From Polynucleobacter meluiroseus (GTDB lineage: Bacteria; Pseudomonadota; Gammaproteobacteria; Burkholderiales; Burkholderiaceae): a DNA stretch of 6,294 bases. This document shows, piece by piece, positions 1 to 5,125 of this stretch. Below the pieces are notes generated by a model. The model made no database searches. It worked only from the letters and a program-made list of their open reading frames with translations, and was not told the origin of the DNA. Made by a program: the position numbers and the translations under genes. Position 1 is the stretch's first letter, and each line of letters opens with the position of its first letter. The DNA lies in the NCBI GenBank assembly GCA_943329505.2, contig CALQED020000080.1, positions 1-6,294 on the forward strand, in the 5' to 3' direction.

Positions 1-17
1 AGTCCGAAATGAGGGGG

Positions 18-2039
18 TTATTTCATGGTGTAGCGCAGACCTACAAATACGTTGGATCCTGGGTTGGCATAGCCATAATTTGTCTGGTACTGAGAATTAA
101 AGACGTTGTTCCAGCGCGCAAAGGCAGATAAGTTTTTCTCAATTAGGTAACTACCGTATAAACCCGCCAACGTATAGCTTTGCATGTTGTAAGTATTTGC
201 CGTTTGCGTTCCGTTCACGCCACCCCAGCGAGGTCCCGAAAGGGTGATATTCGTTCCGAGGTTGAATTTATTTATCTTGTAGTCAGCCAGGAAATTACCA
301 ACCCAGTTTGCTCGATTTGGTACATCTAAACCTGTAGTTTGGTCTATGGTACTCATGGCATCAGCAGATGCTTTTAAAGTGAGATTATTGATTTTTCCAT
401 CAACACCCAATGAAGCGCCTTTAATTTGGACTAAGCTAAAGTTTATAGGATGAGAACCAGAGTAGAAGGCTGGATTGCCACAGTTGAAGTCAATGTCATA
501 GCAATTGATTGGCACAATAAAGTTTTCAATCCTATTTTGATATGCGGTTAAATGAACTCCGTAGTTACGAGTTTCATAGTGAATACCTGCTTCAAGGTTT
601 TTGTTTGTCTCAGGCTTAAGATTTGCAGTTCCATATCCTGGGTAGTAAAGATCATTAAACGAAGGAGCTCTGAAGCCCGTGCCGTAATTAATATTTGTTC
701 TTAATTCCTTGGTTATAAAGTATCCATAGGCTGCGCTATATGTAACTTTTGATCCATACTGAGATATCTGATCATTTCTTAGAGCCAGTGTTGCTAGGTG
801 ATTGCCTCGTTTCAATTCATAAGATCCAGCAATCGAATTAGTTGTACGCTGTTGATTGATATTGATATTGCTACAAGCGTTTAGATCTAAGGAGTAGCCA
901 CAATAAGTTTGGTATGCAGAGTTATTCATATTTGCATATTGAATATTGCGCTCTAATAGGACTTGTAATTTGTCTGTGCCAATTTTGATATCGTTTTGCC
1001 AAAGAAAATCGTAAGATGGAGTTACTAATCGATCATTGCTTTGTGAGGTCAAACTTTGAGAAGCATTTGTAGAGCTTGATGCCTGAAAATAACTATTCCA
1101 GATATCAGAAATTTGATTCTTTGAGTACGCAGAAAAAATAGCGAGTTGATTGATTCCTTGAGCTATCTCTGGATTACCACTTAAATATTCATTACTTGGG
1201 TATTGATAGCTATTCTTGCTTGCAAATACTTTTAATCCTAGTTCTTGTCCTGTCGACCAAGTGGTAGAAAGTGATCCAGTTGCCCCCAAGCGCGTGTACC
1301 CAGTTGATGTAGTTGGATACGGCGAGGGAAGGGTGGTTAAGTAGTTGGCTCCACCTCTATAGTGTGGATTATTTGGTGCTACGCTATTAAAGCCAGCTGA
1401 ATTTTCTTGACTTATACCTATTGAGTAATTGGTTGCGCCATCTTTTCCAAGCGATCCAGATACCGCTGCATTTGTAATGCTGGTGTTATAGCTGCCATAT
1501 CCAGCAGATGCTTCAAATTGTGCTGGCCCACCACCTTTTTTTGTGAATATCTGCACTACACCGCCTATAGCATCCGAGCCATAAAATGTGCTTTGGGGGC
1601 CATAAATAATTTCAATGTGGTCTATTAGTGATAGTGGAATGGCGCTCCAAATTGCCCCTCCTCCAGTCGAATCAATTTTGACGCCATCAATTAAAACTAG
1701 GCTTTGTGCATTACTTGCTCCTCTCAAATAAACACTAGAGAGATTGCCTGCACCGCCAGAGCTTGATATTTGAATGCCTCGTTGTTGTTGCAACAAATCG
1801 GGAAGGCTAGACTGTGCAGAATTTTCAATTTCTTCTCTGCTGATATAAGTGTAGTCAGCCAACACATCGTTCCCGGATTTTGGCGTGCGAGTTGCAGTAA
1901 CAATTACTGGGTTAATTGGGTCTAGTGAGCTAGTAACCGAAACACTGGAGTTATTTTGCGAATACGCTGGACTACTGAGCGTGAAAAAACCAGCGCATAA
2001 AAGTACGCTAAGTTGTTTACTTCTGAACTGCTGCTTCAT
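18..2039 (-). CDS. btuB: BtuB-type TonB-dependent vitamin B12 outer-membrane receptor
   Basis: Outer-membrane receptor predicted to bring cobalamin into the periplasm using TonB energy. I start it at ATG 2037-2039 (673 aa), not at the in-frame GTG at 2070-2072. From this ATG the protein opens with a clean signal peptide (MKQQFRSK, a hydrophobic stretch, then SPAYS before Q28), and a weak AGAAAG ribosome site lies 6 nt upstream. A TonB-box-like PVIVTATR sits at residues 44-51. The plug domain covers about 50-170, with YLRGA (104-108), LVLIDGVKI and YGPQSTFYGSDAIGGVVQIF. The rest is a beta-barrel carrying the FRAPSF (456) and NLKPET (473) motifs of BtuB/FepA-like receptors. The end resembles E. 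coli BtuB (NNVFNSQYQTNYGY, then VGLRY) but finishes in TMK, not the usual terminal aromatic residue. Length is normal. The cobalamin riboswitch upstream makes B12, or a related corrinoid, the likely substrate. The receptor family is certain; the exact ligand is inferred. Confidence 0.93.
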   Translation of the reverse strand: MKQQFRSKQLSVLLCAGFFTLSSPAYSQNNSSVSVTSSLDPINPVIVTATRTPKSGNDVLADYTYISREEIENSAQSSLPDLLQQQRGIQISSSGGAGNLSSVYLRGASNAQSLVLIDGVKIDSTGGGAIWSAIPLSLIDHIEIIYGPQSTFYGSDAIGGVVQIFTKKGGGPAQFEASAGYGSYNTSITNAAVSGSLGKDGATNYSIGISQENSAGFNSVAPNNPHYRGGANYLTTLPSPYPTTSTGYTRLGATGSLSTTWSTGQELGLKVFASKNSYQYPSNEYLSGNPEIAQGINQLAIFSAYSKNQISDIWNSYFQASSSTNASQSLTSQSNDRLVTPSYDFLWQNDIKIGTDKLQVLLERNIQYANMNNSAYQTYCGYSLDLNACSNININQQRTTNSIAGSYELKRGNHLATLALRNDQISQYGSKVTYSAAYGYFITKELRTNINYGTGFRAPSFNDLYYPGYGTANLKPETNKNLEAGIHYETRNYGVHLTAYQNRIENFIVPINCYDIDFNCGNPAFYSGSHPINFSLVQIKGASLGVDGKINNLTLKASADAMSTIDQTTGLDVPNRANWVGNFLADYKINKFNLGTNITLSGPRWGGVNGTQTANTYNMQSYTLAGLYGSYLIEKNLSAFARWNNVFNSQYQTNYGYANPGSNVFVGLRYTMK

Positions 2040-2062
2040 TGCTGACTTTCTGTTGTCGATTG

Positions 2063-2195
2063 CCCGGCTCACTTCCCCGTAAGCTGGGTCGAACAGAATT
2101 TCTCGTGCAGGAGATCGGCGTCAATGCGGGCGTCAGATCGAAGACCAGGCGCTATCATCGGCGCGCGAAGGTCCCCGTCCGCGAAATTCCACCTG
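2063..2195 (-). promoter_or_regulatory. G+C-rich expression platform between riboswitch and btuB
   Basis: Between the B12 box and the btuB start the transcript has about 150 nt with no gene I recognise. By my count 65 of 110 bases in 2091-2200 are G or C, clearly more than in btuB. It contains a minus-strand hairpin at 2088-2063. The arms are CCCAGCTTAC and GTGAGCCGGG (9 of 10 positions pair, one A-C mismatch) around a GGGGAA loop. The hairpin overlaps the in-frame GTG at 2072. There is no U-run after it, so it is not an ordinary intrinsic terminator. It may be part of the riboswitch switching structure or hide an early ribosome site. A TGACGCC repeat also occurs twice (minus strand, about 2145-2120). 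The role is inferred from position only. Confidence 0.45.
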
Positions 2196-2356
2196 TCTTG
2201 GCCGGTATCCGGGCTAGTAAATCTCAGAATCTGGCCTTCCCATGCGATTGACGAGCACAGTGGCGTATTCAGATTCCTGACCTCTACAACAACTTCAGAG
2301 GCATTTACTTACCGTTGCGGGGGCAGCACACGTTTAGTGTTTCCCGTTTAACTTTA
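2195..2356 (-). ncRNA. Cobalamin (AdoCbl) riboswitch upstream of btuB
   Basis: Reading the minus strand, the conserved parts of the cobalamin aptamer appear in the right order. A GGGAAAC start lies near 2349-2340, followed by a small ACAC/GTGT hairpin (2328-2340). Next comes the core GCTGCCCCCGCAACGGTAA (2327-2309) and a CCTCT/AGAGG hairpin (2281-2301). Then comes an arm with a GAATCTG/CAGATTC stem (2276-2270 with 2233-2227) that encloses the L5-like GCCACTG (2264-2258) and GGGAAGG (2241-2235). The B12 box AGCCCGGATACCGGCC (2215-2200) closes the element. In this family, AdoCbl binding usually lowers expression of the downstream gene. An AGGTGG just after the B12 box (2196-2191) could pair with CCACT of L5 as the regulatory kissing contact. 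The outer limits are approximate. Confidence 0.95.
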
Positions 2357-2387
2357 TTGCATTGCAACAAAGCACCATGACCTGTTC

Positions 2388-2393
2388 ATTCTA
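2388..2393 (-). promoter_or_regulatory. Possible -10 element for the riboswitch-btuB transcript
   Basis: On the minus strand TAGAAT matches TATAAT at 5 of 6 bases. It would start transcription near 2381, about 25 nt before the riboswitch, which is a sensible distance. I see no good -35 at 16-18 nt, so the call is tentative. Confidence 0.3.
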
Positions 2394-2446
2394 GTCTATG
2401 TCGATATTGCCAGAGGGACTTTGCCCTATTTGCAAGCTAAAAAGCC

Positions 2447-2452
2447 TACAAT
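2447..2452 (+). promoter_or_regulatory. Possible -10 element for the Crp/Fnr regulator gene
   Basis: TACAAT matches TATAAT at 5 of 6 bases and would start transcription near 2459, about 20 nt before the regulator ATG. The nearest -35-like TTGCCC (2421-2426) is 20 nt away, longer than ideal, so the promoter may be weak or activator-dependent. Confidence 0.35.
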
Positions 2453-2479
2453 GCTGGCTCTAGGTAGGATGACGAATTG

Positions 2480-3097
2480 ATGACTGTATTAGATAGGCAC
2501 CCCGAAAAAAACTTGATTCGACTGCAGTTGAGCCAGAACTGCGTGCTTAAAAGCTTAAGTCCCGAAGTCATGGCAGACTTAGAGCGCCACTTAGTGATCT
2601 CAGACCTGAAGAAATCCGAGATTTTGCTTCACCAAGGCGATCACCAGATGGAGCAGTACTTTGTGCTCGATGGCATCTTGAAGCGCATTGTTTCTAGTGC
2701 TGATGCTAAAGAAATGATCCTGCGTTTTGCGATCGAAAAAGATATTGAAACGAGTTACGCTGCATGGCGCCTAAAGACGGCAGCCCCTTATAGTATTGCC
2801 TGTGTAACTAAGACTCGTGTGGCGCGGATGCCTCTTAAGAAGTGGGCTGAGTTTTTGGATCAGCATAAGTCCCTCAAAGAAAGTTTTGAATTTGAAGTAA
2901 TGCGTCTTATGAGCGAAATCATGGCTCACACCATTACCTTGCATATGCTGGACGCCCCTGGACGGGTGGAGCGCTTTTTGCGCAAATATGAAGATTTATT
3001 CGAGCTCCTCCCTAAAAAAGAGCTGGCCGCCTACCTCAACCTCTCACCCGAGACCTTGAGTCGCCTCAAAACTAAGCATAAAGAGCTTTTTATATAA
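2480..3097 (+). CDS. Crp/Fnr-family transcriptional regulator beside the oxalate genes
   Basis: Predicted cytoplasmic DNA-binding regulator of 205 aa. I use ATG 2480-2482, preceded by AGGA (2466-2469) at 10 nt; a TTG directly before it is less likely. The N-terminal sensor is a cyclic-nucleotide-binding-like beta-roll (about 20-125) with HQGD at 51-54 and YFVLDG at 60-65. A long dimerisation helix follows (about 127-155), then a helix-turn-helix (about 177-200). The recognition helix reads S-P-E191-T-L-S194-R195, like the E-x-x-S-R of FNR that reads TTGA half-sites. Only two cysteines are present (21 and 108), so there is no FNR-type Fe-S cluster. The R-S/T pair of the CRP cAMP pocket is also missing, with APYSI in that area. 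The effector is therefore unknown. The protein ends straight after the recognition helix, a short form seen in this superfamily. A perfect TTGA-N6-TCAA site lies 49 nt downstream of its stop, before oxc, so oxalate metabolism is its likely target. Confidence 0.88.
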   Translation: MTVLDRHPEKNLIRLQLSQNCVLKSLSPEVMADLERHLVISDLKKSEILLHQGDHQMEQYFVLDGILKRIVSSADAKEMILRFAIEKDIETSYAAWRLKTAAPYSIACVTKTRVARMPLKKWAEFLDQHKSLKESFEFEVMRLMSEIMAHTITLHMLDAPGRVERFLRKYEDLFELLPKKELAAYLNLSPETLSRLKTKHKELFI

Positions 3098-3109
3098 GCC
3101 TTTTTAAGG

Positions 3110-3133
3110 TCCGCACCCCCTTTGGGGATCGGA
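3110..3133 (+). terminator. Weak hairpin after the regulator gene, possible terminator
   Basis: TCCG-CA-CCCC, loop, GGGG-AT-CGGA can fold into two 4-bp stems separated by a 2x2 internal loop, 13 nt after the regulator stop. Only TTT follows, so it is a poor intrinsic terminator. It could instead reduce read-through into oxc or protect the 3' end. Confidence 0.25.
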
Positions 3134-3145
3134 TTTAGAGGGAAA

Positions 3146-3159
3146 TTGACCGAAGTCAA
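3146..3159 (+). promoter_or_regulatory. FNR/FixK-type operator TTGA-N6-TCAA
   Basis: TTGACCGAAGTCAA is a perfect inverted repeat that fits the TTGA-N6-TCAA core recognised by FNR, ANR and FixK type proteins. Extended outward the arms are ATTGAC and GTCAAT (3145-3160). Its centre (3152/3153) falls exactly 41.5 bp upstream of the start predicted from the TAATAT at 3182-3187, the classic class II activator position. The adjacent regulator has an E-T-L-S-R recognition helix, so it is the best candidate to bind here. If transcribed from upstream, the same bases would form a 6-bp hairpin with a CGAA loop. Confidence 0.7.
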
Positions 3160-3181
3160 TGATGAACCCTTATCTCAAGCC

Positions 3182-3187
3182 TAATAT
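3182..3187 (+). promoter_or_regulatory. Predicted -10 element of the oxc-frc promoter
   Basis: TAATAT matches TATAAT at 4 of 6 bases including the key first two and last positions. Transcription would start near 3194. The -35 region 17 bp upstream (ATGATG) is poor, as expected when an activator on the 3146-3159 box replaces -35 contact. The resulting 5' leader would be about 118 nt. Confidence 0.5.
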
Positions 3188-3193
3188 TCACCT

Positions 3194-3311
3194 CACCCTA
3201 GGCGGGAGGTTTTGCCCGTAGCACGTGAATAACTTAATTGGAGACACTAGCGAAAGCTAAACTGCATGAGCCCACCATCTGGTGATCAGTTGCAGTTCAT
3301 AACAAAATTCT
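3194..3311 (+). ncRNA. Structured 5' leader of oxc, candidate cis-regulatory RNA
   Basis: Several hairpins can be read directly. CGGG/CCCG (3203-3206 with 3215-3218) has an 8-nt loop and can extend by CTA/TAG (3198-3200 with 3219-3221) across a GG bulge. TAGC-GAAA-GCTA (3248-3259) has a GNRA tetraloop. Immediately abutting it is a long hairpin at 3260-3297 whose stems are AACTGCA/TGCAGTT (7 bp), TGA/TCA (3 bp) and CACC/GGTG (4 bp) around an ATCT loop. It ends 14 nt before the oxc ATG. No Shine-Dalgarno sequence lies in the 14 nt before the start; the nearest good one is GGAGA at 3240-3244, upstream of both hairpins. I do not recognise a known riboswitch class. Structure is seen; function is inferred. 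Confidence 0.45.
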
Positions 3312-3325
3312 ATGACAACAGATAA
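3266..3325 (+). CDS. Possible 19-codon leader ORF overlapping the oxc start
   Basis: ATG at 3266-3268 opens a short frame ([19 protein letters not shown]) ending in TAA at 3323-3325, which overlaps the first 14 nt of oxc in a different frame. Its start codon sits inside the stem of the 3260-3297 hairpin, and it has only a weak GAAAG-like ribosome site. It resembles no protein family I know. It could couple translation to oxc, whose own ribosome site is poor, or it may be chance. Confidence 0.2.
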   Translation: MSPPSGDQLQFITKFYDNR

Positions 3326-5021
3326 CCAAAACACACAACTTACTGATGGCTTTCATCTCGTCATTGATGCCTTGAAGGCAAATGACCTCAATACAATTTT
3401 TGGTCTTGTTGGCATTCCTATTACTGACTTGTGTCGTTTGGCTCAAGCAGAAGGTATGCGTTTTATTGGTTTCCGCCATGAGCAACACGCTGGTAATGCT
3501 GCAGCGATTGCTGGCTTCATGACCCAACAGCCTGGTATTTGCATGACAGTTTCTGCGCCAGGTTTCTTGAATGGTTTAACCGCTTTGGCTAATGCCACTG
3601 TGAACTGCTTTCCTATGATTTTGATTTCTGGTTCAAGTGAGCGTGAAATTGTTGACTTGCAACAAGGCGACTACGAAGAGATGGATCAGCTTAATGCCGC
3701 TAAGCCTTATTGCAAGGCGGCATATCGCATTAATCATATTGAGGATATCGGCATTGGTTTTGCCCGTGCTATTCGTGCAGCCGTTTCTGGTCGTCCGGGC
3801 GGGGTTTACTTAGACCTGCCTGCTCAGTTATTGGCTCAAACCATGCCGGTTGAAGAAGCTAAAAAATCTATTTTCAAAGTGATTGATCCTGTTCCACGCC
3901 AGATTCCTGCTGCTGATGCTGTTGCGCGTGCCTTAGATGTGCTCAAAAGCGCCAAGCGTCCATTGATTCTCTTAGGTAAAGGCGCTGCTTATGCGCAAGC
4001 CGATAAAGAGATTCGCGACTTGATCGAAAAGTCTGGCATTCCTTATTTGCCAATGTCGATGGCCAAAGGTTTGCTGCCAGACAATCACCCACAATCTGCT
4101 TCTGCAGCTCGATCATTTGTTTTAGCTGAAGCCGATGCAGTGTTATTGATTGGCGCACGTTTGAACTGGTTACTTGCTCACGGTAAAGGCAAGACCTGGG
4201 GTAAAGAGCCGAAGAAATTTATTCAGATCGATATTCAGGCGAATGAAGTCGATAGCAACGTACAAATCGCTGCACCATTAATTGGTGATATTGGCTCATG
4301 TGTTGGCGAACTCTTGAAGGGTATTGCTGTTGTTCCTAAGCCAAGTGCCGAGTGGATTGCTGCTATCACAGAGAAGAAAGATAAGAACACTGCGAAGATG
4401 GCAGAAACATTGGCTAAAGAAGCAAACCCAATGAACTTCCACGGCGCATTGCGCGTGATTCGTGATGTGATTAAGAAGAACCCAGATGTGAACTTGGTGA
4501 ATGAGGGTGCAAATACCTTGGATTACTGCCGTGCCATTGTGGATATGTATAAGCCGCGTAAACGCTTTGACTCTGGTACTTGGGGGATTATGGGTATTGG
4601 TATGGGCTATGCCATTGGCGCTGCTGTGACCAGTGGCCTGCCAACTGTTGCAGTTGAAGGCGACAGCGCCTTTGGTTTCAGCGGTATGGAACTTGAAACC
4701 GTTTGCCGTTACAACTTGCCAATCACGACCGTGGTATTCAATAACAACGGCGTTTACCGTGGTACTGATGTGAATCCTACTGGTGGTTCTGATGTTGCTC
4801 CAACAGTATTCGTTAAAGATGCACGTTATGACAAGATGATCGAAGCGTTTGGTGGAGTAGGGTATTACGTCACTACTCCAGCAGAACTTGAAGCAGCGTT
4901 AACAGAAGCTATTGCTGCCGGTAAACCAGCCCTCATCAATGCTGTGATTGATGAAACTGCAGGTACTGAGAGTGGACGTTTAACAAACTTAAATCCATCC
5001 ACAGCAGCTGCTAAGAAATAA
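3312..5021 (+). CDS. oxc: Oxalyl-CoA decarboxylase
   Basis: ThDP- and Mg-dependent enzyme that decarboxylates oxalyl-CoA to formyl-CoA and CO2 in the cytoplasm. The 569-aa protein matches the O. formigenes enzyme (568 aa, from memory) almost end to end. It starts [12 protein letters not shown] and has the FRHEQHAG motif with catalytic Glu57 (E56 there), [10 protein letters not shown] with Tyr121-Glu122, and ESGR near the C terminus with Ser554 and Arg556. The domains are an N-terminal pyrimidine-binding domain (about 1-190), a middle domain with GKGAAYAQ and GARLNWLL (about 200-360), and a C-terminal pyrophosphate-binding domain. The last carries the ThDP motif [13 protein letters not shown] starting at 450 and NNNG at 477-480, followed by Tyr482. 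ATG 3312 is the first possible start after an in-frame TAA at 3300-3302 and aligns with the known N terminus, yet no clear Shine-Dalgarno precedes it. frc follows 104 nt later, forming the two-enzyme oxalate cycle. Confidence 0.98.
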   Translation: MTTDNQNTQLTDGFHLVIDALKANDLNTIFGLVGIPITDLCRLAQAEGMRFIGFRHEQHAGNAAAIAGFMTQQPGICMTVSAPGFLNGLTALANATVNCFPMILISGSSEREIVDLQQGDYEEMDQLNAAKPYCKAAYRINHIEDIGIGFARAIRAAVSGRPGGVYLDLPAQLLAQTMPVEEAKKSIFKVIDPVPRQIPAADAVARALDVLKSAKRPLILLGKGAAYAQADKEIRDLIEKSGIPYLPMSMAKGLLPDNHPQSASAARSFVLAEADAVLLIGARLNWLLAHGKGKTWGKEPKKFIQIDIQANEVDSNVQIAAPLIGDIGSCVGELLKGIAVVPKPSAEWIAAITEKKDKNTAKMAETLAKEANPMNFHGALRVIRDVIKKNPDVNLVNEGANTLDYCRAIVDMYKPRKRFDSGTWGIMGIGMGYAIGAAVTSGLPTVAVEGDSAFGFSGMELETVCRYNLPITTVVFNNNGVYRGTDVNPTGGSDVAPTVFVKDARYDKMIEAFGGVGYYVTTPAELEAALTEAIAAGKPALINAVIDETAGTESGRLTNLNPSTAAAKK

Positions 5022-5125
5022 ATATTGAGTAGGAATCAAAAGCTGTAACTAAAAGCCGTAATAAAAAGTTAATATTTTTGGACTAAATTTAGTAATAAAT
5101 AAGCAACACTTAAGGAGAAACAAAC
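5022..5125 (+). other. A+T-rich oxc-frc spacer with palindrome and near-FNR repeat
   Basis: No gene is visible in this 104-nt spacer. It holds a perfect 12-nt palindrome, ACTAAATTTAGT (5082-5093). Directly after the oxc stop there is TTGA-N7-TCAA (5025-5039), one base too wide for a normal FNR-type site. I see no convincing -35/-10 pair and no intrinsic terminator, so oxc and frc are probably co-transcribed. Confidence 0.4.
5112..5117 (+). promoter_or_regulatory. Strong ribosome binding site of frc
   Basis: AAGGAG lies 8 nt before the frc ATG, a near-ideal Shine-Dalgarno. It contrasts sharply with the missing site before oxc. Confidence 0.85.

Noticed and set aside
2039..2351. Overlapping plus-strand open frames across the btuB leader
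   Set aside because: They read antisense through the cobalamin riboswitch and spacer, show no family likeness, and the RNA motifs explain the sequence better.
2357..2367. TTGCATTGCAA inverted repeat as an operator
   Set aside because: The arms are only 5 bp around one base, it sits just outside the riboswitch, and it also reads as a tandem ATTGC. Chance is likely.
3098..3311. A known riboswitch class (guanidine, glycine, THF) in the oxc leader
   Set aside because: I looked for their conserved cores and found only scattered short matches, so no known class is assigned.
3297..3527. Minus-strand frame over the oxc start
   Set aside because: It is antisense to a highly conserved enzyme, with low-complexity content and no recognisable domain.
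18..5021. A functional link between B12 uptake and oxalate breakdown
   Set aside because: The genes are divergent, no step from oxalate to formate needs cobalamin, and the riboswitch governs only btuB. Adjacency alone is not evidence.
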